From NCBI GenBank assembly GCA_021325515.1, contig JAJPHC010000056.1:1-37911 (forward strand): a stretch of DNA of 37,911 bases. The letters are read 5' to 3'. A program made the translations under genes and the position numbers. How positions within the stretch are numbered: position 1 is the first letter of the stretch; every line of letters begins with the position of its first letter. This stretch comes from Acidobacteriota bacterium (GTDB lineage: Bacteria; Acidobacteriota; Thermoanaerobaculia; Gp7-AA8). Shown piece by piece: positions 18,373-27,626 of the stretch. The notes under the pieces are model-generated. The model was not told the origin of the DNA. It made no database searches and saw only the letters and a list, made by a program, of their open reading frames with translations.

Positions 18373-21162
18373 GTGAGCGAGACCGCAACGGCCGAGGCCG
18401 CGATGAAGGCGGCAGGAGGCTGGGCGCCGCACGATTACACGCCCCCCGGTCTCGCCGTCGTCCGCCCCGACGCGTGCTTCCCTCACATGCAGCCGGGCGA
18501 TCCGCTTCGTCATCCCTGGAAGTATCTCCGCCGCGACGTGCCGCACATCTGGTACGCGGATCAGCGCTATCCGCTGATGGGATTCCTGAATCGCGATGAG
18601 GCGGCGCTGCTGCACAACCTCGCGCTGCAGTTCGCAGGAAAGCGCGCGCTGGAGATCGGCAGTTGGCTCGGCTGGTCGACCGCTCATCTCGCGCTCGCCG
18701 GCGTGACGCTCGACGTCATCGACCCGGCGCACGAAGATCCGGCGATCCACGCTTCGGTCGAAGACTCGCTCTCGCGCTGCGGCGTGCGCGAGCGCGTGCG
18801 GCTCCATCGCGGCCGCAGTCCCGAATCGATCGCGCAGCTCGGGCAGACGTGGAGCCTCTTCTTCATCGATGGCGATCACGAAGCACCTTCGCCGCTGCGC
18901 GATACGATCGCCGCACTCCCGCACGCGACTCACGATTGCGGCTTCGTCTTTCACGACCTCGCCGCTCCTGCCGTTGCCGATGCGCTGCGCTTCCTGCGCG
19001 GCAAGGGCTTTCACACGATCGTCTATCAGACGGCGCAGATCATGGGCTTCGCATGGCGCGGCAACGTCGTGCCCGTTCCGCACACGCCCGATCCGGAAGT
19101 CGCGTGGCAGATCCCCGAGCATCTCAGCGATCTGTGCGGAAGACCCGTCCGCACGGCGGCCTACAAAGAACTGAGACATCAGAACTACAGCGGTGAACCG
19201 TCGCGTCCCGCGGTGTGCATCGTCACGAGTGAGCTCATCGGCCCTTTCAAGAACGGCGGCGTCGGGACGGCGACCACAGGGCTCGCGGAATGCCTTGCGG
19301 CGGACGGGCTGCCGGTGACGGTGCTCTACACCGGCACGATCTGGCAGCCGCACATCGATCTCACTCCCTGGATCCGGCATTACGCAGCGCGCGGTATCGA
19401 GCTCGAGTCGCTGTCGCTCGACGACATGAAGCAGCTCTCGGGTCCGTTGCGCGAATGCGGCTTCGGCACACCGTGGCTCGTCTATCGCTGGCTCGCCGCG
19501 CGCCATTTCGACGTCATCCATTTCAACGATTGCTGCGGCGAAGGAAGCGCAGCCCTCGCCGCAAAACGAACAGGCCTCGCGTTCCGAGACTCGCTGCTCG
19601 TCGTCGGTCTTCACAGCCCGTCGCGCTGGGTCTTCGAGCTCAATCACACGCTGCCGTCGAGCACGACGGCGGCCGCGTTCGACTTCAGCGAGCGCGTGAG
19701 CACCGCGGCCGCGGATGTCCTCTGGAGTCCGAGCCGCTATCTGCTCGACTGGATCGCCGATCACGGCTTCGCGTTACCCGATCACACATTCGTGCAGCAG
19801 TATGTGATGCCCTCCGCACCACGGCCGGCCGCGCGCACGGGCAACGGCATCCGCGAGATCGTCTTCTTCGGCCGCCTCGAGGAGAGAAAGGGACTGCGCA
19901 CGTTCTGCAATGCCATCGACTCGTTGCAGGACGACCTCGCGCGCCACAACGTCACGATCACCTTCCTCGGCAAGCCGGAGACGTGCGCAGGAATGCCGAG
20001 CCTCGATTACATCGCGAAGCGTGCGAAGTCGTGGCGCGCTCCCCTCAAAACGCTCACCAGTCTCGGCCAGCCCGATGCACTCGCGTATCTTCGCGACGGC
20101 GGCCGGCTCGCCGTCATGCCCTCGCCCGCCGACAACTCGCCCTGCACGATCTACGAGGCGCTGGCGGAACAGGTGCCGTTCCTCGCCGCGCGCAGCGGCG
20201 GCATTCCCGAGCTGATCGCCGAAGGCGATCGCGATCACGTGCTGTTCGAGCCATCGCTTGAAGGACTCGCGAATGCGTTACAGCGTGCGATGGCGAGCGG
20301 AGTCCGCACCGCAAATCCCGCGGTGCCGAGGGATGTGAATCTCGAAAGCTGGCGCGCACTGCACGCACATTGGAAATCGTTTCTCCCGCCGCAGCAGCCG
20401 CGCTCCGCGTCGATGACGTTCGCCGCGATCATCGAGCACCGCGCCGGCGATCTGCTGGGGCGGACGCTCAACTCGCTCTGTGCACTGCCGAACTACTACC
20501 GAACCGTCGTTCTCAATCGAAGCGGAGAGGCGTTGCCCGACGATCCGATCGATCTCCAGCGCATGGATCACGACGCGATCCTCGCGCGCCTCATGGCGAT
20601 CACCGAAGACGCGATTCTCTTCATCCACTCCGGCGTGACCGTGGACTCCGAAGCTCTCGATGCGATGCTGCGCGGATTGCGGCAATCGGATCTCGACGGA
20701 CTCGTCCCCGCCGCCCGCAGCGGATCGCGCACCGTCCCTTCGCTCGGCGGCAGCGCACCGTTTTCACTGCAGGAAGGAGCGACGTTCACGGGCGCGATGC
20801 TGGTCCGTCGCGAGCTGCTGCTGCGCGCGATCGAAGGACGCGCGCTCCTGCTGGATGCACCATTCCTCGGCCTCACCGACTTTTGCGTCACGCGCAGCGA
20901 CACGATCTGGCCGTATCCGGAGCCTGTGCTGCGCAGGCAGCGGGCGCCGTTCGAGCTGCGCTGCGCGACTCCCGGGCGCATCGCCGTCTACGACGAGCGG
21001 TCGCGCGACGATCGCTTCTACATGCTCGCATCCGGTTTCCGTTCCGCCGGCGGCAATCGCCCCTCGACTCTTCGCCGCGCCGCGCTCATGGCCACCGATT
21101 TTGGTCTCGTACAATTCGTTCGCGCAGCATCGTGGTTTCGCCGCCGATTCCTGATGCGATAA
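18373..21162 (+). CDS. Three-domain fusion: methyltransferase, GT4 and GT2-like glycosyltransferase
   Basis: 929 residues from GTG 18373. (1) About 60-270: class I SAM methyltransferase of the Methyltransf_24 type, with EIGSWLGWST (from 94) and FFIDGDH (163-169). (2) About 278-670: GT4 glycosyltransferase in GT-B fold, with acceptor-side NGGVGTATTG, FGRLEERKG and the donor-binding stretch SPADNSPCTIYEALAEQ (from 584). (3) About 681-929: a GT2-like segment (LGRTLNSLCALPNYYRTVV; ILFIHSGVTVDSEAL) in which a clear DxD motif is not seen, so it may be degenerate. It probably adds and methylates sugars on a surface glycan or secreted glycoside. First gene of a five-gene operon. Confidence 0.88.
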   Translation: MSETATAEAAMKAAGGWAPHDYTPPGLAVVRPDACFPHMQPGDPLRHPWKYLRRDVPHIWYADQRYPLMGFLNRDEAALLHNLALQFAGKRALEIGSWLGWSTAHLALAGVTLDVIDPAHEDPAIHASVEDSLSRCGVRERVRLHRGRSPESIAQLGQTWSLFFIDGDHEAPSPLRDTIAALPHATHDCGFVFHDLAAPAVADALRFLRGKGFHTIVYQTAQIMGFAWRGNVVPVPHTPDPEVAWQIPEHLSDLCGRPVRTAAYKELRHQNYSGEPSRPAVCIVTSELIGPFKNGGVGTATTGLAECLAADGLPVTVLYTGTIWQPHIDLTPWIRHYAARGIELESLSLDDMKQLSGPLRECGFGTPWLVYRWLAARHFDVIHFNDCCGEGSAALAAKRTGLAFRDSLLVVGLHSPSRWVFELNHTLPSSTTAAAFDFSERVSTAAADVLWSPSRYLLDWIADHGFALPDHTFVQQYVMPSAPRPAARTGNGIREIVFFGRLEERKGLRTFCNAIDSLQDDLARHNVTITFLGKPETCAGMPSLDYIAKRAKSWRAPLKTLTSLGQPDALAYLRDGGRLAVMPSPADNSPCTIYEALAEQVPFLAARSGGIPELIAEGDRDHVLFEPSLEGLANALQRAMASGVRTANPAVPRDVNLESWRALHAHWKSFLPPQQPRSASMTFAAIIEHRAGDLLGRTLNSLCALPNYYRTVVLNRSGEALPDDPIDLQRMDHDAILARLMAITEDAILFIHSGVTVDSEALDAMLRGLRQSDLDGLVPAARSGSRTVPSLGGSAPFSLQEGATFTGAMLVRRELLLRAIEGRALLLDAPFLGLTDFCVTRSDTIWPYPEPVLRRQRAPFELRCATPGRIAVYDERSRDDRFYMLASGFRSAGGNRPSTLRRAALMATDFGLVQFVRAASWFRRRFLMR

Positions 21163-21185
21163 TTCCGCGCGTTCCATTGCCCGCC

Positions 21186-22268
21186 ATGACTCCACCGACC
21201 ATGTATGTGACGTTCTCCCTTCACGGCGGAGGTGCGGAACGCCTCCTCACTAACATCACGCTGCAGCAGCGGCACAGCAGAGAGATCACGGTCGTCGTGC
21301 TGCGGCCGGATGGAGTATTCCGGCCGGCGCTCGAAGAGGCGGGCATCCGCGTGGTCGATCTCGGGATGCACGGCTATCACGACGTGTTCTCCGGAATCGT
21401 GCGGCTCGCGCGATGGATCCGCCGCATCCGGCCCGGCGTCGTCCACGCGTGGGATTACTTCGCGAACATCCTCGCCTTCTTCGCCTGCAAGCTCACGCGC
21501 TCGGAGGCAAGACTCTTCTGGGGACTGTACGGCACTGGCTTCGGCCCGCAGAAGACCAGGCTCCCCTTTAGCGCGACCGTGCTGCTGAACATTCTTCTGT
21601 CGCGCCACGTCGACGGTGTGAGCTACAACGCGGTCGAGGCACGCGACTACCACCACGCCCTCGGATTTCGGGAGCGGCGTTCGATCATCATCTCGAACTC
21701 GATCGACGCGGAGGCATTCCGTCACGACGTCCGGCATCGCGAGCGCATCCGCCGCGACCTCGGAATCGGATCGGAGGAAATCGTGGTGGCGATCGTGGCG
21801 CGAGTCGATCCGATGAAAGACTGGCCGTCGATGCTCGCGGCCGTTCGCGGACTGCCCGTCATCACGCTTGCGATCGGACAGGGCACCGAGACCTTGCCGC
21901 AGCAGGACGGACTCCACACCCTCGGATGGCACGACGACGTGGCGAGTGTGCTCAGCGCCGCGGATATTTTTCTTCTCGGCTCCGCGTACGGTGAAGGGAC
22001 ATCGCTCGCGCTCGGTGAAGCGATGCTGTGCGGAGTTGCCTGCGTGGTCACCGGCGTCGGGGACAACGGGACGCTCGTCGGAGACTGCGGCATCGTCGTA
22101 CCGCCGCGCGACGTCAGTGCGATGCGCGAAGCGATCGCCGAGCTCGCGGGCGACGCGCAGCGGCGCGAGTCGCTGAGCCGCTGCGCGCGGGCGCGAGCGG
22201 CGCTGATCACCCTTTACGACGAGCGCATGCACCGGCTTCACGATCTCAGCCTCGCAGAGGCATCATGA
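21186..22268 (+). CDS. GT4-family glycosyltransferase
   Basis: 360 residues from ATG 21186 (ATG 21201 also possible). The GT-B fold is shown by LHGGGAERLL near the N-terminus, ISNSIDAEAF, VARVDPMKDW and a donor-binding stretch GEGTSLALGEAMLCG (269-283) with E270 and E278 as the E-x7-E pair. It transfers a sugar from a nucleotide donor, probably on the cytoplasmic face of the membrane. It starts 23 nt after the preceding gene and overlaps the next one as ATGA. Confidence 0.92.
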   Translation: MTPPTMYVTFSLHGGGAERLLTNITLQQRHSREITVVVLRPDGVFRPALEEAGIRVVDLGMHGYHDVFSGIVRLARWIRRIRPGVVHAWDYFANILAFFACKLTRSEARLFWGLYGTGFGPQKTRLPFSATVLLNILLSRHVDGVSYNAVEARDYHHALGFRERRSIIISNSIDAEAFRHDVRHRERIRRDLGIGSEEIVVAIVARVDPMKDWPSMLAAVRGLPVITLAIGQGTETLPQQDGLHTLGWHDDVASVLSAADIFLLGSAYGEGTSLALGEAMLCGVACVVTGVGDNGTLVGDCGIVVPPRDVSAMREAIAELAGDAQRRESLSRCARARAALITLYDERMHRLHDLSLAEAS

Positions 22269-23665
22269 GATCTCCCGTCCACTTTCAGTCGCTCGAGCAG
22301 GAGCTCGAACCGGTTGCGAAATATCTGACCGGCCACCTGCTGAATGCCGGCTGCGGCACGCGCGACATCGAAGAATTTCTGCGCAGCCACGGAACGAAGG
22401 AGATCACGCGCTTCGACATCGCATCGGCCGATCCGCGCGTCATCACCGGCGAGATCGAGTCGATGCCGTTCGGCGATGCCAGCTTCGATTCGGTGCTCTG
22501 CAATGCGGTGCTCGAGCATGTCGTCGACGCCGAGCGCGGAATCCGCGAGCTCGCGCGTGTCGTGCGCAAAGGCGGCTATCTCGTCGTCACCGTTCCCTTC
22601 CTGCAGCCGTACCATCCGTCGCCCGGCGACTTCCGCCGCTACACGGCGGACGGGCTCGCGCAGCTCGGGCGCAACGCCGGGCTCGAGCTCATCGAGATGT
22701 TGCCGGTGCACACGCTCGCCCAGACCATCGGCTGGATCACGTGGGAGCATGGGAAGGAAGCGTGGGGCCGCATCCGGAGAGCGGCCGCGTGGATCCTGAT
22801 CGCGATCGCGACACGCCTCTTCAGCCGCACCGATCGTCGCGTCGTGCACAACGCGAACACGTATCAGGCCGTCTTCCGCCGGCCGTCCTCGAGCGAGGCG
22901 GACATCATCGGAACATCGTGGCGGCATCAGGCCGTACCGGCCGCATGCGCGAACGTGCCAACGATGCTCGTGCCTGACGAGCTGCGGCTGCTGCATCACC
23001 TGACGGCGAACGTCTATCGCGGCGAAGGCGCCATCATCGACGCCGGCTGCTTCCTCGGCGGCTCGACGATCGCGCTCGCGGACGGCCTGCGGCGCAACCC
23101 GCGCGGGCTGAGGGGCCCCATCCACTCCTACGACCGCTTCGAAGTCGAGGAGTACATGCGCGGCACCTTCTTTCCCGCCGGAACGGAAACCGGCGCGAGC
23201 TTCCGCGCACAGTACGAGAACAACATCGCACCCTGGGCCAGCCTCGTCGAAGTCCACGCCGGCGACATCACGCAGCAACCGTGGAACGGCGGCCCGATCG
23301 AGATCCTCTTCATCGATCTCGCGAAGCACTGGCGCGTCTGCGACTGGATCACCTGGCAGTTCTTCCCGCATCTCATTCCAGGGCGCTCGCTCGTGGTGCA
23401 ACAGGATTACCTCTATCACCACTGGGTCGGCTGGCTGCACGTGACGATGGAGCTCTACGCCGACTGCTTCGAGTACGTCTGCGATACGGAAGTGAACTCC
23501 GTCGTGTTCCTCAACACGAAGAAGGTGCCGGTGCGCGAGCGCAGCGTCGACAGCCTCTCGCGCGAGGAGCGCGCGTCGCTCGCCGACCGCGCCGCCGCCC
23601 GTTTCGAAGGTGCGAAGCGCGAGCTGATCCTCGCCGCTAAGGCGCACTTCCTGGAGATGGCATGA
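22265..23665 (+). CDS. Double class I SAM methyltransferase
   Basis: 466 residues with two Rossmann methyltransferase domains. The N-terminal one (about 20-205) is Methyltransf_11-like: LLNAGCGTRDIEEF, MPFGDASFDSVLCNAVLEHV, RVVRKGGYLVV. The C-terminal one (about 236-420) starts with IIDAGCFLGGST (257-268), carries LFIDLAKHW in place of the common FIDGDH, and ends in VVFLNTKKVP. Both SAM-binding glycine loops look intact. It overlaps its neighbours as ATGA on both sides. The likely role is methylation at two positions of the glycan made by this operon. Confidence 0.85.
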   Translation: MRSPVHFQSLEQELEPVAKYLTGHLLNAGCGTRDIEEFLRSHGTKEITRFDIASADPRVITGEIESMPFGDASFDSVLCNAVLEHVVDAERGIRELARVVRKGGYLVVTVPFLQPYHPSPGDFRRYTADGLAQLGRNAGLELIEMLPVHTLAQTIGWITWEHGKEAWGRIRRAAAWILIAIATRLFSRTDRRVVHNANTYQAVFRRPSSSEADIIGTSWRHQAVPAACANVPTMLVPDELRLLHHLTANVYRGEGAIIDAGCFLGGSTIALADGLRRNPRGLRGPIHSYDRFEVEEYMRGTFFPAGTETGASFRAQYENNIAPWASLVEVHAGDITQQPWNGGPIEILFIDLAKHWRVCDWITWQFFPHLIPGRSLVVQQDYLYHHWVGWLHVTMELYADCFEYVCDTEVNSVVFLNTKKVPVRERSVDSLSREERASLADRAAARFEGAKRELILAAKAHFLEMA

Positions 23666-24258
23666 CCGCGATTCCGTATGACCTGCTGATGAAGATTCAG
23701 CAGGGGACGATGGCCAACGAATACCGCGGCGTGCCGATGCTGAAGAATCCCTTCGACATGGCGCTCTACTCCCTCCTGCTCGACCGCGTGAAGCCGCGCA
23801 CGCTCATCGAAATCGGTTCGCATCGCGGCGGAAGCGCGATGTGGTTCGCCGATCAGCAGCCGGCGATGCAGGTGCTGTCGATCGACCTCCAGCCTCCGGA
23901 CCTGGTGCATCGAAACGTTAGATTCATCAAGGGCGATGCCCGCCGTCTCGCGCTGGAGACGGAATCGATCGCGCGGCCGCTGCTTGTCGTCGAAGACTCG
24001 GATCATCAGGCCGCCACGACCGCGGCCGTCCTCGACTTCTTCGACCCGTGCCTGAGGCCGGGAGAGTACATCGTGATCGAGGACGGAATCCTCACCGCGA
24101 TGCGCGTCGCCGATTCGTATGGCGGCGGACCGCTGCGTGCGATCCACGAGTTCCTCGAGCGCAGCGGCGGACGCTATGAGATCGACCGTTCCCTCTGCGA
24201 CTATTTCGGGCCGAACGTGACATGGAACGTCGACGGCTATCTGCGACGGACCGCATGA
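23662..24258 (+). CDS. CmcI-family (cephalosporin hydroxylase-like) methyltransferase
   Basis: 198 residues, matching the short CmcI family. It shows LKNPFDMALYSLLL, the SAM loop IEIGSHRGGSAMWFAD (49-64), SIDLQPP, VVEDSDH (109-115) and YIVIEDG (136-142). CmcI was named for cephamycin biosynthesis, but many members are sugar O-methyltransferases in glycolipid or polysaccharide loci. The neighbours favour a sugar substrate. ATGA overlaps join it to both neighbouring genes. Confidence 0.88.
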   Translation: MTAIPYDLLMKIQQGTMANEYRGVPMLKNPFDMALYSLLLDRVKPRTLIEIGSHRGGSAMWFADQQPAMQVLSIDLQPPDLVHRNVRFIKGDARRLALETESIARPLLVVEDSDHQAATTAAVLDFFDPCLRPGEYIVIEDGILTAMRVADSYGGGPLRAIHEFLERSGGRYEIDRSLCDYFGPNVTWNVDGYLRRTA

Positions 24259-24920
24259 GCCACATCTTCGACCTCGAACCGGAATTCCTCGAGCTCTACG
24301 AGAAGTGCCGCACGGAGACGATGACGTCGCTGGAGCGGATGTATGCGCTCTACAACGCGACGCGCTACATCGTCGCGAACGGAATCGCCGGCGACTTCGT
24401 CGAATGCGGCGTCTGGCGCGGCGGTTCCGTCATGCTCATCGCGCTTACGCTCGCGCGCCTCGGCGACACCGGCAGGACCCTCTGGCTCTACGACACCTTC
24501 GCCGGGATGACGCCGCCGCAGGAGATCGACGTGCAGACGATGAGCGGGCGGCCGGCGCGCGCGGTTCTCGATGAGGATGCGGCGAATGGCCCGTTTCGAG
24601 GCATCGCGGCGCGCGAGATCGCCGAGAAGAATCTGCGCGGTTATCCAAACGTGCGTTTCATCGAAGGCGATGTGCTGTCCACGATTCCGTCGTTCGCACC
24701 GCCGGCAATCGCGCTGCTGCGCCTCGACACCGACTGGTACGCATCCACACGCCACGAGCTCGAACATCTCTACCCGCGCGTCACCGCCGGCGGCGTGCTG
24801 ATCATCGACGACTACGGCTACTGGAGCGGTGCGCGCAAGGCGACCGACGAGTACTTCGGCGGGAACGGCCCGCTGCTCCACCGCATCGATTACACAGGGC
24901 GTATCTGCGTAAAGCAATGA
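24255..24920 (+). CDS. TylF/MycF-family O-methyltransferase
   Basis: 221 residues from ATG 24255. The family hallmark is clear: IVANGIAGDFVECGVWRGGS (39-58), FIEGDVLSTIP, LLRLDTDWYAST (154-165) and LIIDDYGYWSG. Asp158, Asp160, Asp185 and Asp186 are candidates for the Mg2+ site that activates a sugar hydroxyl. In macrolide pathways this family methylates deoxysugars; similar enzymes decorate surface polysaccharides. Last gene of the operon, followed directly by a hairpin repeat. Confidence 0.93.
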   Translation: MSHIFDLEPEFLELYEKCRTETMTSLERMYALYNATRYIVANGIAGDFVECGVWRGGSVMLIALTLARLGDTGRTLWLYDTFAGMTPPQEIDVQTMSGRPARAVLDEDAANGPFRGIAAREIAEKNLRGYPNVRFIEGDVLSTIPSFAPPAIALLRLDTDWYASTRHELEHLYPRVTAGGVLIIDDYGYWSGARKATDEYFGGNGPLLHRIDYTGRICVKQ

Positions 24921-24924
24921 GCCC

Positions 24925-24973
24925 CGTCCCCCTCGCCCCGCGCAGCGGGGAGAGGGGCCAGGGGTGAGGGGCC
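24925..24973. repeat. GC-rich hairpin repeat, family A copy 3
   Basis: Nearly identical to the copy at 8928-8975: CCCCGCGCAGCGGGGAGAGGGG followed by CCAGGGGTGAGGGGCC. It starts 5 nt after the tylF-like stop and ends 6 nt before the stop of the convergent methyltransferase gene, a position suited to bidirectional termination. Confidence 0.9.
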
Positions 24974-24979
24974 GAAGAT

Positions 24980-26080
24980 TCAGCGCACTCTGCGCGCAAT
25001 CAACCGCAAATCCTGAGGGGCGAACAGCCGGTCATTGACCGCATGCACCACGCGCTGCACCTCGGGCGGATCGCTCTCCAGAATCGGGATCCTCGTCCCT
25101 TCCGGAAACGCGTGGACCGCACGCACCTCATCGATGGCGAAGCCATGCTCGCGCGCGAGCAGCACGAGCGCGGCCGGATGGCGCGGCGCGAGATGCGTCG
25201 GATCGCGCCAGAACTCGGAGGCGGAGACGAGAAGCGATTCGGCGTTGGGCGTCTCGAGGATGAGCAGGCCGCCATCGCGCAGCACGCGCGCCGACTCGCG
25301 GAAGAACGCGAAGAGGATGTCGACGGGAAGGTGCTCGACGACGTGCAGCGCGGCGACGGAGCCGATCGACGCGTCAGCGAGCGAAGCAAAACACTCCGGA
25401 ATCGCCGCGACGGTGGCCGCGAGTCCGCGCGCGGCGAGATCCGCAACCGAGCGCTCGTTGGTGTCGAAGCCGCGCGCGCCGGGAACGAGCGAGAGCAACT
25501 CCCCGCGCCCGCAACCGACATCGACCAGCGGCGAATGCTCGCGGGCCAGCGCCGCGTAATGCGCGACGGAATCCCGAACCTCGGCTTCCGATCCGCGCAG
25601 GGAATCCTCGAGCCGCCGATAGACAAAATCCGAAGACGATCCTGCTGCCTGCAGACTGCTGCCCGCTGGCTGGTTCAGGAGATCGCGGATCCGCACCGAC
25701 AGCGTCTCGATCTTCTGATCCAGCGCAGCGATGAGGGCGTCGTTGCGCATCGCCGCGACGGGAATCAGCGCGCGCGTCCGGCCGAGATCGCCGGCCAGCG
25801 CCTCATCTCCTTGTCTAACGTCGCGCTGCAGCGTCTCGACATCGGTGCGCGCATCGCGACGTGCGGCCTCGATCTCGCGCCGGAAGTCGTCGATCAGATC
25901 GAGCACGGCGAGATTGAAATCCCGCTGGCGATCGGCGTCCGGCTGCGTGACGCGGCGGACGAGGCGGAGCAGCCAGGACTTCCAGCTCCGCGAAGAGCGG
26001 TAGCGGCGGTCGTTGCGCCAGATGTCGCGCCACGCCGCCGCTCCCGCTGGAGGGGAATCGACGAATTGCTCGTCGCTCAT
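24980..26080 (-). CDS. Class I SAM methyltransferase with N-terminal coiled coil
   Basis: 366 residues. Residues about 50-135 are charged and helical (coiled-coil-like; DLIDDFRREIEAARRD). The C-terminal domain has FVYRRLEDSLRGS, the SAM loop VDVGCGRGELL (186-196), ALHVVEHL and GGLLILETPN. This layout recalls methyltransferases linked to O-antigen chain length control, where a coiled coil measures or anchors the chain; here that is inference from layout and neighbours. The stretch QPAGSSLQAAGSSS (137-150) is a low-complexity linker. TACACT lies 7 nt before the ATG, inside the end of rplI, so the gene can have its own start of transcription. Confidence 0.85.
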   Translation of the reverse strand: MSDEQFVDSPPAGAAAWRDIWRNDRRYRSSRSWKSWLLRLVRRVTQPDADRQRDFNLAVLDLIDDFRREIEAARRDARTDVETLQRDVRQGDEALAGDLGRTRALIPVAAMRNDALIAALDQKIETLSVRIRDLLNQPAGSSLQAAGSSSDFVYRRLEDSLRGSEAEVRDSVAHYAALAREHSPLVDVGCGRGELLSLVPGARGFDTNERSVADLAARGLAATVAAIPECFASLADASIGSVAALHVVEHLPVDILFAFFRESARVLRDGGLLILETPNAESLLVSASEFWRDPTHLAPRHPAALVLLAREHGFAIDEVRAVHAFPEGTRIPILESDPPEVQRVVHAVNDRLFAPQDLRLIARRVR

Positions 26081-26095
26081 CGAGTGGAGTGTAGC

Positions 26096-26599
26096 TTAGG
26101 CCTGCTGCGCATTCTCGGCGGCAGCCGGAGCAGCGGGCTCCTCGATCGACTCATGGCCGATGGGAACGACCTCCACCTGGATGTGCGCCGAGACTTCGCG
26201 ATGCAGGCGGACATCGACATCGTGCACGCCGGCCGTCTTGATCGGATGGCCGAGCTCGATGCGGCGCTTGTCGACCGCGATGCCGCGGGCCACGAGCGCG
26301 TCCGCGATGTCATTCGCGGTGACCGAGCCGAACAGATTGCCGTGATCCCCGACCCGTTTCTGGATCGTGACCTTTACGCCCTGCACGCTGGCGGCAGCTT
26401 TCTGTGCAGCGTCTTTTTCCTGCGATGCGAGCAGCGCCCACTTCTTGCGCTCCTGCTCGATCGACTTCAGGTTGCCGGGGGTCGCTTCGCGCGCCAGATT
26501 CTTCGGAATCAGGAAATTACGCGCGTAGCCGTCCTTGACCGTGACGATGTCACCGCGGGTTCCGAGTCCGCGGATCTCGTCAGTCAGTATGACTTTCAT
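26096..26599 (-). CDS. rplI: Ribosomal protein bL9
   Basis: 167 residues from ATG at 26599 (AAAGGA 8 nt upstream). MKVILTDEIRGLGTRGDIVTVKDGYARNFLIPK is the family N-terminus that binds 23S rRNA. A long connecting helix (KSIEQERKKWALLASQEKDAAQ) leads to the C-terminal domain (IQKRVGDHGNLFGSV). The last 15 residues are an Ala/Glu-rich tail beyond the usual end. It is the last gene of rpsF-rpsR-DUF2232-rplI and overlaps the DUF2232 gene by 20 nt. Confidence 0.97.
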   Translation of the reverse strand: MKVILTDEIRGLGTRGDIVTVKDGYARNFLIPKNLAREATPGNLKSIEQERKKWALLASQEKDAAQKAAASVQGVKVTIQKRVGDHGNLFGSVTANDIADALVARGIAVDKRRIELGHPIKTAGVHDVDVRLHREVSAHIQVEVVPIGHESIEEPAAPAAAENAQQA

Positions 26600-27602
26600 G
26601 GGAGTCATCCTTTCGTCTGAACTTTCTGAAATCAAAGAATGGATCGAACAATCCGGCGATCGTCAGCATGAACAGCGTCATCGGCATCAGCAGCAACATG
26701 AGGATCAACGCGAACACGTTTCCCAATGGAGTGACGCCGATGGCCACCAGAATCGCGCGAACGATTGCAGCGCCCTGCAGAAAAAAGAGGAAGAGCGTTG
26801 CCGCCAGAATGTTCGCCGCAATCGTCTGCGCCAGGCCCGAGAGGAACGGAGTGAGTCCGCCGATGACGAACGCCACGGGAAGCCACTCGGGCAGCGAGAG
26901 ATTGCGGAAGAAATAAGCGCTGTTCGACGGCGACACCACACGGGTCCGGATGAATTCGAACCATGCGCGGATGCGGCCGAACAGAAGAGTGCTGAGCACC
27001 AGCGAGAGGATCACGACGATCAGCAGCATCGCCGGAACGATCCGGAGATCCCACGCCGCGGCCTGCCGCAGTTGCGTCATCGCTCCGAAGGGAAGCGGCT
27101 GCTTCTGATACTCAGCGAGCATTTGCTCGGAGACATGCTGGAACTGCTGCAGCATCGCGCCATACGGCGAAACGGCGCCGAGCGCACGCGCGCCGTATTC
27201 GGCAATCGCGAGGCCGGCGGCGGAGACGCCGAGGCCGCCGGTGACGATGGAACCGAACGAACCGTTCCTCTCCACGAGCGGCAGCGTGATCAATGCCGGC
27301 AGACCGATGCCGAGAACCACCGACGCGAGAAGTGCGATCTCGAGATTGAGGTCCTTCGGGGCGGTCGTGACATTCACCATGCCCGCCGCGAGTGCAGCAG
27401 CGAGGATGAAGGTGAGCCATGCCGCGATGCGTCCGTTGCGGACGCCGCAGAAGAAGACGGCGACCGGCAACAGAAGAATGAGCGGCGTGCAGCACATGAC
27501 CGCGATGAGCAGCGCGTAGCCGAGCACACTCCGGACGATCCGGCCAAAGGGCCGGCCCGGAATGGCAACAGGCGCGTCATGCATCAGTTCGGTCATATCC
27601 AT
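26580..27602 (-). CDS. DUF2232 (YybS-like) multi-pass membrane protein
   Basis: 340 residues from ATG at 27602 (ATG at 27596 is also possible). Eight or so hydrophobic segments are visible, including YALLIAVMCCTPLILLLPVA, WLTFILAAALAAG, LRIVPAMLLIVVILSLVL and the paired C-terminal helices. The position between rpsR and rplI is the conserved place of yybS in many bacteria. The molecular function is unknown. It overlaps rplI by 20 nt. A 9-bp hairpin lies 3 nt before the start codon. Confidence 0.85.
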   Translation of the reverse strand: MDMTELMHDAPVAIPGRPFGRIVRSVLGYALLIAVMCCTPLILLLPVAVFFCGVRNGRIAAWLTFILAAALAAGMVNVTTAPKDLNLEIALLASVVLGIGLPALITLPLVERNGSFGSIVTGGLGVSAAGLAIAEYGARALGAVSPYGAMLQQFQHVSEQMLAEYQKQPLPFGAMTQLRQAAAWDLRIVPAMLLIVVILSLVLSTLLFGRIRAWFEFIRTRVVSPSNSAYFFRNLSLPEWLPVAFVIGGLTPFLSGLAQTIAANILAATLFLFFLQGAAIVRAILVAIGVTPLGNVFALILMLLLMPMTLFMLTIAGLFDPFFDFRKFRRKDDSHESHTD

Positions 27603-27605
27603 GTA

Positions 27606-27626
27606 GGACAGGCGCCTCGCCTGTCC
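27606..27626 (-). promoter_or_regulatory. Hairpin at the translation start of the DUF2232 gene
   Basis: A perfect 9-bp stem with a 3-nt loop (GGACAGGCG / CGCCTGTCC) fills the 34-nt gap between rpsR and the next start codon, ending 3 nt before the ATG on the minus strand. It could cover the ribosome site and lower expression of the membrane protein relative to the ribosomal genes, or it may be a mobile hairpin repeat. Confidence 0.5.
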
